Made by a program: the position numbers and the translations under genes | In this document: one piece after another, positions 33,729-41,619 of the stretch | How the letters are laid out: each line of letters opens with the position of its first letter | Position numbering within the stretch: the first letter of the stretch is position 1 | The notes under the pieces: model-generated | What the model was told of the DNA's origin: nothing | Database searches by the model: none | The model's input: the letters and a program-made list of their open reading frames with translations, nothing else | DNA from: Clostridia bacterium | GTDB taxonomy: Bacteria > Bacillota > Clostridia > Christensenellales > Borkfalkiaceae | NCBI GenBank assembly: GCA_021199295.1 | Contig: JAJQII010000015.1 | Span: forward strand, 1-43,479 | DNA length: 43,479 nucleotides | Direction: 5' to 3'

Positions 33729-34529
33729 TTAAAACCCGCGCAAGCTATCCAGAGTTGCTTTTTTATCGCTGCTGCGCATAAGCGTTTCGCCTATAAGCAC
33801 TCCGTCCGCCCCGATTTTTTTTAAATTATTTATATCTTCCGCCGTCTTTATTCCGCTTTCCGATATAAATATAATATCTTGCGGAATAAACTGCCTGAGC
33901 CGTGAAGACGTTGAAATATCCACGTCAAAAGTGTTGAGGTTGCGGTTGTTTACCCCTATTATCCTTGCCCCGCAATTTACAGCCCTGAGTACCTCTTCCG
34001 AAGTATGCGCCTCGAACACGGCGGAAAGCCCCATACTGTCAGCGGCGGCAAAACATTCTTTAAGCAAGCTGTCTGAAAGCATTGCGCAAATAAGCAGAAC
34101 GGCAGACGCGCCCAAGATTTTCGCCTGGTATACCATATATGGCGACACGGTAAAATCTTTGCGAAGGACGGGAATTTTCACCTCTTGCGATATCTCATTC
34201 AGGTAATTATCGCTGCCCTTAAAATAGAAAGGTTCTGTAAGTACCGACAATGCCGACGCACCCGCCGCCTCGTACTCCCTGGCAATCTGCACATAAGGGA
34301 AATCGGCGGCAATAACGCCCTTAGACGGGGATGCTTTTTTTACCTCACAGATAAAAGAAATTCCGTCTGTCTTAAGAGCCTTTTCAAACGGGTACAGAAA
34401 CTTGCCGTCTTTCTTAAATTCTTTTACGGCAATTTCCTGAGCCTGCGCCTTTACCTTTTCTGATGGCAGCATCTGTTGTTCTTTTAATATACGCTCTTTC
34501 GTTTTTTTGGCAATTTCTTCGAGTATCAT
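33729..34529 (-). CDS. trpC: Indole-3-glycerol phosphate synthase
   Basis: 266 residues, usual for monofunctional IGPS. Closes the indole ring from CdRP. Seen: CEVKKASPSKG with the catalytic lysines, VLRKDF, and IGVNNRNL; phosphate loop SESGI near the C-terminus. Separate from trpF. 34 nt after trpD, the widest gap in the operon. Confidence 0.96.
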   Translation of the reverse strand: MILEEIAKKTKERILKEQQMLPSEKVKAQAQEIAVKEFKKDGKFLYPFEKALKTDGISFICEVKKASPSKGVIAADFPYVQIAREYEAAGASALSVLTEPFYFKGSDNYLNEISQEVKIPVLRKDFTVSPYMVYQAKILGASAVLLICAMLSDSLLKECFAAADSMGLSAVFEAHTSEEVLRAVNCGARIIGVNNRNLNTFDVDISTSSRLRQFIPQDIIFISESGIKTAEDINNLKKIGADGVLIGETLMRSSDKKATLDSLRGF

Positions 34530-34563
34530 AACAGCATTATATTCTCCCGTAATAAAATGAGCC

Positions 34564-35577
34564 TTAATTTACGTTGGTAAACTTTATAAATTCATCCAGC
34601 TTGGCTTTGGCAAAATCGCCGTCTATCAGATTTTCGGCAAGGCGCACGCCTTCGGCTATAGTTGCCGCTTTGCCTGCGATATACAGTGCCGCACCGCTGT
34701 TCATAACCACGGCATTGCGTTTTGCTCCCCTTTCTTTGCCGTTAAGAATATTTAAAGTAATCTGCGCGTTTTCCTGCGGAGAGCCACCTTTAAGCTCGTC
34801 TTTACCGCAACGGGCAAAGCCGAAGTCCTCGGGGCAAATTTCGTAATCGTAAAATTTGCCGCCTTTAAGTTCGCATACGGTAGTTGCAGAACTTGCCGAA
34901 ATCTCGTCAAGTTTATCCTTGCCGTAAACCACCATAGCGCTTTCTACACCCAAGTTAGCAAGCACTCGTGCAAGCGGACGTACAAGGGCTTGATCGTAAA
35001 CACCCATAAGCTCCATTTCCGCACACGCGGGATTGGAGAGAGGACCTAATATATTAAACACCGTTCGTATTCCCAGCTCCCTGCGCACAGGGGCTACGTA
35101 CTTCATCGCGGTGTGGTACGTCTGTGCAAAAAGAAAACATATGCCTATATTTTCTAAAAGGTAGGCGCTACGTTCGGGCGGAATGGCAATGTTTGCGCCG
35201 AGGGCTTCTAAAACGTCTGCCGCACCGCTCTTACTGGAAGCGGCACGGTTGCCGTGTTTTGCAACATTTACGCCGCCTGCGGCTATTACGAAAGCCGAAG
35301 TGGTTGATATATTGAACGAACCTGCCCCGTCGCCGCCCGTTCCCACTATCTCTAACGCCTTGCAGTTATGTTCAAGTTTTGCGCCGTGGCTGCGCATTGC
35401 CTGGGCGGAAGCCGTTATTTCTTCTACCGTTTCCCCCTTTACCGCTAATGCAGTAAGGTAAGAGCTTATCTGTATACCGCTTGCCTTGCCTCCCATAATT
35501 TCGTCCATTACGGCGTAAGCCTCGCCAAAAGAAAGGTCTTGCTTTAAAACTGTTTTTTGTATAGCTTCTTTAATCAT
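34564..35577 (-). CDS. trpD: Anthranilate phosphoribosyltransferase
   Basis: 337 residues. Joins anthranilate to PRPP, the product of prs in this window. PRPP-binding GTGGDG (79-84) followed by SFNISTTSAF, and KHGNRAASSKSGAADVLEALG. Not fused to the glutaminase, unlike enteric TrpGD. It overlaps trpG by 8 nt. Confidence 0.96.
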   Translation of the reverse strand: MIKEAIQKTVLKQDLSFGEAYAVMDEIMGGKASGIQISSYLTALAVKGETVEEITASAQAMRSHGAKLEHNCKALEIVGTGGDGAGSFNISTTSAFVIAAGGVNVAKHGNRAASSKSGAADVLEALGANIAIPPERSAYLLENIGICFLFAQTYHTAMKYVAPVRRELGIRTVFNILGPLSNPACAEMELMGVYDQALVRPLARVLANLGVESAMVVYGKDKLDEISASSATTVCELKGGKFYDYEICPEDFGFARCGKDELKGGSPQENAQITLNILNGKERGAKRNAVVMNSGAALYIAGKAATIAEGVRLAENLIDGDFAKAKLDEFIKFTNVN

Positions 35578-36145
35578 TTATAGCACCTGCCAATTTTAAA
35601 AAATTACTTAATATCTTTTTGCCGTTCGGGGTAAGTATTGACTCGGGGTGGAACTGCAATCCGAAAACGGGATATTTTTTATGTTCTACCGCCATAATCT
35701 CGTTTTGTTTCGTAATGGCGGTAACCATTAATTCTTCAGGGAGCTGCGTAGCCTCTAACGAATGATACCTTGCCGCAGGAAAACTTGCCCCCAAGCCGCT
35801 AAACAGCCTTCCGCCCGTAACAAAAACTTCAGACTGTTTGCCGTGCATTATTCGGCTTGCATAAGTCACTTTGCCGCCGTAAGCCTCGCAGATAGCCTGA
35901 TGTCCGAGGCACACGCCCAATATCGGAATTTTGCTACCCAGCCTTTTTACAGCTTCTATACAAATACCCGCGTTCTGCGGTTTACCAGGCCCCGGGGATA
36001 ACACGATTGCAAAGGGATTTAACTGCCCAAGCTCTTCTACCGTTATACCGTTGTTGCGGAAGACTTTTATATCGGGGTACTGTTCGCCTATAAGCTGGTA
36101 AAGGTTATAAGAAAAACTGTCGTAATTATCTATAAGCGCAATCAT
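35570..36145 (-). CDS. trpG: Anthranilate synthase glutaminase subunit
   Basis: 191 residues. Class I amidotransferase supplying ammonia to TrpE. Triad: Cys79 in GVCLGHQ, His166 and Glu168 in QFHPES; oxyanion segment SPGPGKP. Could also serve as PabA for folate, as in Bacillus, since no separate pabA is visible; that is inference. 4-nt overlap with trpE. Confidence 0.95.
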   Translation of the reverse strand: MIALIDNYDSFSYNLYQLIGEQYPDIKVFRNNGITVEELGQLNPFAIVLSPGPGKPQNAGICIEAVKRLGSKIPILGVCLGHQAICEAYGGKVTYASRIMHGKQSEVFVTGGRLFSGLGASFPAARYHSLEATQLPEELMVTAITKQNEIMAVEHKKYPVFGLQFHPESILTPNGKKILSNFLKLAGAIND

Positions 36146-37620
36146 TTTTCCAAACCCCCGTCGGCAATTTCGCAGGCTTTTATAGTAGCCCTTGCTTTAT
36201 TCAGACATTCGCGGTATTCGTTTTCAGGCACGCTGTCGGCAACAATCCCTGCACCCGAACAGACATACACACTGCCGTTTTTGGCATATGCCATTCTTAT
36301 AGAAATGCAGGTATCCATATCTCCCGTAAAGGAAATATACCCCACAGCACCGCCATAAATACCCCTGCGGCAACCTTCAAGTTCATCAATTATCTCACAA
36401 GCCCTTATTTTGGGAGCACCTGACAGAGTTCCCGCGGGAAGTATTGCGTTAATTGTATCTATAAAATCTTTGTCTTGCGAAAGTTCGCCGCGTACCGTAG
36501 AGCCTATGTGCATTATATGCGAATAACGCTCGACAGCCATATATTTTTCAAGGCAGACAGTGCCAAGCCTGCTTACTTTGCCTATATCGTTCCTGCCCAA
36601 ATCAACAAGCATATTGTGTTCAGCAAGCTCTTTTTCGTCGGATAAAAGTTCTTCTTCTAACTTTTTATCTTCTTCGTATGTCTTCCCCCTCGGGCGAGAG
36701 CCTGCAAGCGGATAGGTGTGCAGCACGCCGCTCTGCGATTTTACCAATGTTTCGGGCGAAGCGCCCGCAAGCTCGATATCCGTACCCGAAAAGTAAAACA
36801 TATAGGGCGAAGGGTTAATAGTCCTGAGCGTTCGGTATACGTTTAACAAACTGCCCTCTATTTCAGCTTCCATACGGTTTGCAAGCACTACCTGGAAAAT
36901 ATCGCCCTCGTATATATAATTTTTTGCCCGTTCTACCATTTTGCAATACTCATTTTTGGAAAAACGTGCTTTAAACTGGCTCTTAAGCCTGAACGGAATA
37001 TCTTCTGCCGCATGCCCGTCTTGTATTATTTCTTTAAGCTTTTTAAGGATTTCGCATGCTCTGTAATAATTTTCCTCCAGATTTCCCTGAGTGCTTGCAG
37101 AGGCTATAAGAATAATTTTCTGTTTATAATTATCAAACGCTATAACCTTGTCGAAAAGCATCAAGTCAAGGTCTTTAAAGTGTGCGTCGTCTGCGGCATT
37201 CAGTTTTAAACAGGGTTCGGCGTATTTTATATAATCGTAGGAAAAATAACCTGCAAAGCCGCCTGTAAAAGTGGGAAGCCCTTCTATTACGGGGGCTTTG
37301 TATTCGGCAATAACCTTACGGATATAGTCACCCGGGAAATCTGTGAAAAACGTCTGCGTTTCGCCGTTTGATTTTACTGTGAGAATACCGTTTTTGCCAC
37401 TTACCTCCATACAGGGCTCAAAACCTAAAAAGGAATATCTGCCCCACCTTTTGGCATCTTCGCTGCTTTCAAGCATAAAGCAATGTGGGCTTACATTTTT
37501 AAGCCTTTTAATAACCCCTATAGGCGTGTACAGATCTGAGTACATCTCGATACTTACGGGCACTGTTTTATAACCTTGCGCGGCGTATTCCTTAAACTGC
37601 TTTAATTCGGGAAAGGGCAT
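36142..37620 (-). CDS. trpE: Anthranilate synthase component I
   Basis: 492 residues. Makes anthranilate from chorismate with TrpG ammonia. The N-terminal LESSEDAKRWGRYSFLG is the feedback site that binds tryptophan (the LLES-type motif). The catalytic part has GASPETLV, PLAGSRPRG and GTLSGAPK. First gene of the operon, with GGCAGGAG ahead of the ATG, just after the Trp T-box terminator. Tryptophan would thus act both on the enzyme and on transcription. Confidence 0.96.
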   Translation of the reverse strand: MPFPELKQFKEYAAQGYKTVPVSIEMYSDLYTPIGVIKRLKNVSPHCFMLESSEDAKRWGRYSFLGFEPCMEVSGKNGILTVKSNGETQTFFTDFPGDYIRKVIAEYKAPVIEGLPTFTGGFAGYFSYDYIKYAEPCLKLNAADDAHFKDLDLMLFDKVIAFDNYKQKIILIASASTQGNLEENYYRACEILKKLKEIIQDGHAAEDIPFRLKSQFKARFSKNEYCKMVERAKNYIYEGDIFQVVLANRMEAEIEGSLLNVYRTLRTINPSPYMFYFSGTDIELAGASPETLVKSQSGVLHTYPLAGSRPRGKTYEEDKKLEEELLSDEKELAEHNMLVDLGRNDIGKVSRLGTVCLEKYMAVERYSHIMHIGSTVRGELSQDKDFIDTINAILPAGTLSGAPKIRACEIIDELEGCRRGIYGGAVGYISFTGDMDTCISIRMAYAKNGSVYVCSGAGIVADSVPENEYRECLNKARATIKACEIADGGLEK

Positions 37621-37642
37621 AAATTTCTCCTGCCGCGGGCAA

Positions 37643-37928
37643 TAAAAAAACCGCCCGTGACATTACTAAAATAATGTCAAGGACGGATTGAAAACAATTC
37701 GCGGTGCCACCTTGCTTCACGCATATAATATGCGTGCACCTTGTAAGATACTATCATATCCCTGCAGACTTACGCGCTGCTTAACGTCGCGCCATACTCG
37801 GCATAAAGCCTTTCCCTCGCGCCCTCGGCGGTCCATTTAACAGACTGCGTTTTGCCCGGATTCCACCGCCCCGAACTCTCTGTGAATGCACGTTCCGTTT
37901 TTATCTCCGCTTCATCGGTTATCTATTG
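37643..37928 (-). promoter_or_regulatory. T-box leader (tRNA-Trp) of the trp operon
   Basis: Minus strand: CAGAGAG element of stem I, specifier codon TGG (Trp) at 37835-37833 in the context AAATGGACCGCCGAGG, and the T-box AAGGTGGCACCGCG (37713-37700). Its variable base is C (TGGC, 37709-37706), matching the G73 discriminator of bacterial tRNA-Trp. Terminator: 15-nt arms 37672-37686 and 37651-37665 with few mismatches, then TTTTTTATT. Uncharged tRNA-Trp would allow trp transcription. No gene lies in this stretch. Confidence 0.93.
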
Positions 37929-37934
37929 TTAGCT

Positions 37935-37963
37935 ATTATATTCCCGTTTTTTTGAATTGTCAA
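37935..37963 (-). promoter_or_regulatory. Promoter of the trp operon
   Basis: Minus strand: consensus -35 TTGACA (37958-37963), 17-bp spacer, consensus -10 TATAAT (37935-37940). It begins only 25 nt after the stop of the glycyl-radical subunit gene, with no terminator between. Confidence 0.9.
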
Positions 37964-37988
37964 TAAAAATTTGCTAAGATTTTAATAT

Positions 37989-38222
37989 TTAAATACTTTC
38001 GTGTATAGTACGGGAAATAACGTCATCCTGCTGTTCTTTGGTAAGTTTATTAAAGTTTACTGCGTAACCCGATACCCTTACAGTAAGCTGGGGGTATTTT
38101 TCGGGATGAGCCTGTGCATCTAATAAAGTGTCGCGGCTGAATACGTTTACGTTTAAATGATGCCCGCCGCTTAACGCGTAAGCATCTATCATATTTACTA
38201 AATTTTCTACTCTGTCAGACAT
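37989..38222 (-). CDS. Detached glycyl-radical domain subunit of pyruvate formate-lyase
   Basis: 77 residues that correspond to the extreme C-terminus of PFL. It holds [10 protein letters not shown], the [17 protein letters not shown] block with radical glycine Gly52, and the usual ending [13 protein letters not shown]. It has its own ATG at 38222 with AAAGGAG 7 nt upstream, 14 nt after the stop of the core gene. The core lacks this domain, so Gly52 would be the only radical site for that enzyme. In E. coli a related stand-alone domain, GrcA/YfiD, is a spare part for damaged full-length PFL; here it appears to be an obligate subunit. PflA, encoded at the head of the operon, should install the radical. 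Confidence 0.88.
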   Translation of the reverse strand: MSDRVENLVNMIDAYALSGGHHLNVNVFSRDTLLDAQAHPEKYPQLTVRVSGYAVNFNKLTKEQQDDVISRTIHESI

Positions 38223-38236
38223 AATCTTTCTCCTTT

Positions 38237-40285
38237 TCAGTTTTTACCGAGCGACGCAGGCGTTACCGAGAACGTATTGGAAATGCCGTCGCGCGAATAT
38301 TCGTAGGGTAGTTTTGCGACCGATTCAAGCGAAGCTAACGCGCCGTTTGTATCCCGCCCGTGCATAGGGTTTGCACCGGGGGCAAGAGGCTGGCCCGCCC
38401 TTCTGCCGTCGGGTGTATTGCCCGTCTTTTTGCCGTAAACAACGTTAGAGGTTATTGTTAATACGGACATTGTGGGAAGGCTTCCCCTGTAGGTCTGGTG
38501 GCTTTTTACCTTGGTCATAAAGGTTTTAACGAGCCAGACTGCCAAATCGTCTGCACGGTCGTCGTTGTTGCCGTATTTGGGGTAATCCCCCTCTATCTTA
38601 AAATCGGTTATGATACCGTATTCATTGCGTATGGGGTAGACTTTAGCATATTTTATAGCCGAAAGCGAGTCTGCCGCACAAGAAAGACCTGCGACGCCCG
38701 TAGCAAAGAACCTTCTTACATTTGTATCGTGCAGAGCCATTTCAAGCGACTCGTAACTGTATTTGTCGTGCATATAATGGATTACGTTAAGGGTGTTAAC
38801 ATAGAGACCTGCAAGCCAGTCCATCATATTTTCGTACTTATGGATAACGTCGTTAAAGTCGAGTGCTCCGTCGCCCGTAACAGGCATAAACTCAGGCGAA
38901 ACCTGCAAGGGCTTGCCCGTATTTTTATCGAGCAAAAGTTCGTCCGCACCGCCGTTAAGCGCATACAGAAGGCACTTCGCAAGGTTTGCCCTTGCACCGA
39001 AGAACTGCATATCTTTGCCTACGCGCATACAGCTTACACAGCACGCAATGCAATAGTCGTCGCCCATTTCAGGCAACATAAGATCATCGTTTTCGTACTG
39101 TATGGCAGAAGTCTTTATAGAAATCTCTGCACAGTAACGTTTGAAGTTTACAGGAAGCCTCTGCGACCAAAGTACGGTAAGGTTAGGTTCGGGGGCAGGC
39201 CCTAAGTTTTCTAACGTGTGAAGCACACGGAAAGAATTTTTTGTGACAAGCGTTCTGCCGTCAGCACCCATACCGCCGATAGATTCGGTAACCCAGGTAG
39301 GATCGCCAGAGAACAGCTCGTTATATTCCTTTATGCGCATAAATTTTATTATACGCAATTTCATAATAAACTGGTCTATAAGTTCCTGCGCCCCTGATTC
39401 GTCTATAATTCCCCTTGCAAGGTCGCGTTCTATATAAATATCGAGGAAAGTTGAATTCCTGCCTATGGACATTGCCGCGCCGTTCTGCTCCTTTACTGCG
39501 CCAAGGTAGCCGAAGTAAAGCCACTGGATAGCCTCCCTTGCGTTTGCCGCGGGGCGGGTAATATCGCAGCCGTATTTCGCAGCCATCTTTGCAAGCGACT
39601 TAAGCGCTTTAATCTGTTCGGATAGTTCTTCGCAGTCGCGTATTTTATCGGGCGTCATACTGCCGTTTAAATGCAGTTTGTCCTGCTCTTTGCAGGCGGC
39701 AAGGTAGTCTGTGCCGTACAATGCCACGCGGCGGTAATCCCCCACTATTCTGCCCCTGCCGTAAGTATCGGGCAGACCTGTTAAAATATGCGCCCTGCGG
39801 GCAAGCCTCATTTCAGGTGTGTACGCGTCGTATACGCCGTCGTTATGCGTTTTACGGTATTTTGTAAATATCTCTTTTACTGAAGGATCTATCTCGTAAC
39901 CGTACATATTAAGGGCTTCTTCTGCCATACGTATGCCGCCGAAAGGCTGCAAGGCACGTTTAAACGGCTCGTCCGTCTGCAAGCCCACTATTTTTTCTAT
40001 AGGCTTGTCTATATAACCTGCCTCGTGGCTTGTAAGCGTAGAAACTATGGATGTATCAGCATTGAGCACGCCGCCCGCCTTGCGCTCTTTTTCGCTTAAT
40101 GAAGTAATTTCTGACCATAATTTAAGCGTATCCTGGGTTGCTGGCTGTAAAAAGGATGAATCGCCCTCGTAAGGAGTGTAATTGCGCTGTATAAAGTCAC
40201 GCACGTTTACTTCGCCTTCTGCGCTCCACTTGCCCAAATTAAATCCTTCCCACTGGGGAACAGCTTTTGTATTTTCTGTAATCAT
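38237..40285 (-). CDS. pflB: Pyruvate formate-lyase catalytic core, lacking the glycyl-radical domain
   Basis: 682 residues from ATG 40285 (AAAGGAGAAAGGA upstream; a longer frame to 40318 runs into the neighbour). Pyruvate + CoA gives acetyl-CoA + formate. Seen: [26 protein letters not shown], and catalytic Cys415-Cys416 in CIACCVSC. That motif also has Cys412 and Cys419, where E. coli PFL has Ala and Pro. The protein ends at TPASLGKN; in one-piece PFL the chain continues into the radical domain. The next gene supplies exactly that piece: 682 + 77 residues equals the ~760 of E. coli PflB. The TGA is followed by a proper ribosome site, so this is a gene split rather than a damaged gene. It starts with a 4-nt overlap to the thioredoxin-like gene. 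Confidence 0.92.
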   Translation of the reverse strand: MITENTKAVPQWEGFNLGKWSAEGEVNVRDFIQRNYTPYEGDSSFLQPATQDTLKLWSEITSLSEKERKAGGVLNADTSIVSTLTSHEAGYIDKPIEKIVGLQTDEPFKRALQPFGGIRMAEEALNMYGYEIDPSVKEIFTKYRKTHNDGVYDAYTPEMRLARRAHILTGLPDTYGRGRIVGDYRRVALYGTDYLAACKEQDKLHLNGSMTPDKIRDCEELSEQIKALKSLAKMAAKYGCDITRPAANAREAIQWLYFGYLGAVKEQNGAAMSIGRNSTFLDIYIERDLARGIIDESGAQELIDQFIMKLRIIKFMRIKEYNELFSGDPTWVTESIGGMGADGRTLVTKNSFRVLHTLENLGPAPEPNLTVLWSQRLPVNFKRYCAEISIKTSAIQYENDDLMLPEMGDDYCIACCVSCMRVGKDMQFFGARANLAKCLLYALNGGADELLLDKNTGKPLQVSPEFMPVTGDGALDFNDVIHKYENMMDWLAGLYVNTLNVIHYMHDKYSYESLEMALHDTNVRRFFATGVAGLSCAADSLSAIKYAKVYPIRNEYGIITDFKIEGDYPKYGNNDDRADDLAVWLVKTFMTKVKSHQTYRGSLPTMSVLTITSNVVYGKKTGNTPDGRRAGQPLAPGANPMHGRDTNGALASLESVAKLPYEYSRDGISNTFSVTPASLGKN

Positions 40286-40569
40286 AGTCCTTTCTCCTTT
40301 AATCGGCTGTCTATCCAAAGTTCTAAAATTTCCTGCGGCTGGAAACCCGTCACTCTTGCAAAAGGTTTGCCGCCGTCAAGCAAGGGAAGCACAGGCAGCT
40401 TTTCTATCTGCCATTCCGTTATTACTTCGGGGTTTTGCTCGCAATCTATATATATAAAAGGAATACCTGCAGTTTGAGCTGCCGCACGCGCCTGCGGCAT
40501 AACGCCGTAGCACCCCGCGCAGCCGCCGCCTGCTTCTAAAAGGCAAATCCCATCGGGAATTTGTACCAT
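40282..40569 (-). CDS. Thioredoxin-like CxxC protein in the pfl operon
   Basis: 95 residues from ATG 40569 (GGGAG 9 nt upstream, 4 nt after the pflA stop); the frame continues upstream into pflA but has no support there. Seen: CAGC redox motif (17-20) after a short beta strand, IYIDCEQNP, then [11 protein letters not shown] with a probable cis-Pro59 facing the CxxC, and [10 protein letters not shown]. This is the thioredoxin fold, shortened at the N-terminus. It is translationally coupled to the PFL core (ATGA, 40285-40282), so its job probably concerns PFL, for example reducing its cysteines or the PflA cluster environment. That is inference. Confidence 0.8.
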   Translation of the reverse strand: MVQIPDGICLLEAGGGCAGCYGVMPQARAAAQTAGIPFIYIDCEQNPEVITEWQIEKLPVLPLLDGGKPFARVTGFQPQEILELWIDSRLKEKGL

Positions 40570-40573
40570 TACT

Positions 40574-41299
40574 TTATGCTCCCAATATTCTTTTAGCGTT
40601 TTCAACGCTTTGTTCCGTAGGCACGGGCGTGCCTTCGAGCGGGTACGGAATGCCAAGGTTTTTGTATTTTACGACTCCCATTGTGTGGTAAGGCAAAACC
40701 TCTACCTTTCTTACCGTTTTTAACGAACGTATAAATTCAGCTGTATGCCCAAGCGTTATATCATCATCGTTTATGCCTGGCACAAGTACGTAACGTATCC
40801 ACATATCTTTGCCATTCTGCGACAAAAAATTTGCGAACGCAAGCGTGTTTTTGTTTCCTGCCCCCGTAAGGCTTTTGCATTTTTCGTTATCTATATGCTT
40901 TATATCCAAAAGGAATAAATCGGCATATTGCAAAAGTCTTTTATGCTTAGCAACGCTTTCCGCACTGTTGGGATTATATGTAACGCCCGAGGTGTCAGCA
41001 CAGCAATGTACGTTTTTCTGCTTTAAAACGGCAAAGAGCTCGGTTATAAAATCTATCTGGGCAAGAGGCTCGCCTCCCGTTACTGTAACGCCGCCCCGCG
41101 TTCCCCAGTAATTTTTATATTTTAATGCCCTTTGGGCTACCTGTTCAGGGGAATAAGGCGTACCGCCTGAGAATTCACGCGTATCGGGATTGTGGCAATA
41201 GGCACAACGTATGGGGCAGCCCTGCATAAAGATTACATAGCGTATCCCGGGGCCGTCTACTGTGCCGAACGATTCAAAAGAATGCACAAACCCTTCCAT
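40574..41299 (-). CDS. pflA: Pyruvate formate-lyase activating enzyme (radical SAM)
   Basis: 241 residues, the usual length. Uses SAM and a [4Fe-4S] cluster to abstract hydrogen from the PFL radical glycine. Cluster motif C-PIR-C-AY-C (Cys28, 32, 35), then the SAM-binding GGVTVTGGEPL and DLFLLDIKHID. The ATG at 41299 is preceded by AAGGGGGG. First gene of the operon, after a ~165-nt leader with a ZTP riboswitch. In most genomes pflA follows pflB; here it leads. Confidence 0.95.
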   Translation of the reverse strand: MEGFVHSFESFGTVDGPGIRYVIFMQGCPIRCAYCHNPDTREFSGGTPYSPEQVAQRALKYKNYWGTRGGVTVTGGEPLAQIDFITELFAVLKQKNVHCCADTSGVTYNPNSAESVAKHKRLLQYADLFLLDIKHIDNEKCKSLTGAGNKNTLAFANFLSQNGKDMWIRYVLVPGINDDDITLGHTAEFIRSLKTVRKVEVLPYHTMGVVKYKNLGIPYPLEGTPVPTEQSVENAKRILGA

Positions 41300-41343
41300 A
41301 TTACCCCCCCTTGCTCAAGCGTTACTATTATGCGCAAATGGTC

Positions 41344-41382
41344 AAAAAAAAGGCGGTTTTATGTTAAAAAATAAAACTGCCC
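41344..41382 (-). terminator. Attenuator of the ZTP riboswitch
   Basis: Minus strand: GGCAGTTTTAT pairs with ATAAAACCGCC (one A-C mismatch), followed by eight T's (41351-41344). Its 5' arm reuses the GGGC of the aptamer's conserved 3' segment, so ligand binding and termination exclude each other. Confidence 0.8.
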
Positions 41383-41455
41383 AGACGATTCGGCTGATAT
41401 TCCCGATTGCTCCCTTGCGTTAATTCGCGTTTATCGTCAGTTGCAACGGGGTTTC
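41379..41455 (-). promoter_or_regulatory. ZTP (pfl-motif) riboswitch of the pfl operon
   Basis: Minus-strand leader with the conserved order of this aptamer: P1 5' arm CCCCGTTGC, then ACTGACG (41441-41435), a small P2 hairpin GCG/CGC, GGGAGC, the P1 3' arm GCAATCGGG, a linker, and CGTCTGGGC (41387-41379). CTGACG and CGTC pair as the pseudoknot; reference aptamers have ACTGGCG with CGCCTGGGC, so the change is compensatory. P1 has one C-C mismatch. The class senses ZTP/ZMP, a sign of 10-formyl-tetrahydrofolate shortage, and turns genes on. PFL makes formate, the precursor, so the control is logical. Confidence 0.88.
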
Positions 41456-41470
41456 CGTTTTTGTAAATTG

Positions 41471-41499
41471 ATTATAGCACTCCATATACTGCTTGTCAA
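41471..41499 (-). promoter_or_regulatory. Promoter of the pfl operon
   Basis: Minus strand: consensus -35 TTGACA (41494-41499), 17-bp spacer, consensus -10 TATAAT (41471-41476). Confidence 0.9.
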
Positions 41500-41534
41500 G
41501 AGTTTTTACACATATTGTTTGAATGAAATTTTTA

Positions 41535-41554
41535 AACCACAATATATTGTGGTT
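41535..41554. promoter_or_regulatory. Perfect 20-bp palindrome upstream of the pfl promoter
   Basis: AACCACAATATATTGTGGTT, perfectly self-complementary, ends 35 bp upstream of the -35 box and just after the clpC terminator. It could be an activator/repressor operator or a back-up hairpin. It does not match the Rex, FNR or CcpA consensus as I know them. Confidence 0.5.
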
Positions 41555-41563
41555 AAGCCATAC

Positions 41564-41603
41564 AAAAAGCAACCCGAAACGCTATACGTCTGAGGTTGCT
41601 TTT
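41564..41603 (-). terminator. Terminator of clpC
   Basis: Minus strand: AAAAGCAACC (41603-41594) pairs with GGTTGCTTTT (41574-41565), long loop, then TTGTATGG. Confidence 0.8.
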
Positions 41604-41619
41604 CACTATTGTTATAATA

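Noticed and set aside
38223-38239. Split PFL explained as a frameshift or premature stop
   Set aside because: The core ends in TGA, a spacer with AAAGGAG and an ATG follow, and the second piece begins exactly where homology continues. A random lesion would not add a spaced ribosome site.
40570-40656. N-terminal extension of the thioredoxin-like gene into pflA
   Set aside because: The extension is an out-of-frame reading of the pflA 3' end; the ATG at 40569 has a GGGAG site and gives a proper thioredoxin start.
40282-41299. The pfl operon as a propanediol/glycerol or choline glycyl-radical system
   Set aside because: The core has the PFL-specific adjacent Cys pair and N-terminus, and the activase has the short PFL-AE form without extra ferredoxin domain; no microcompartment genes are near.
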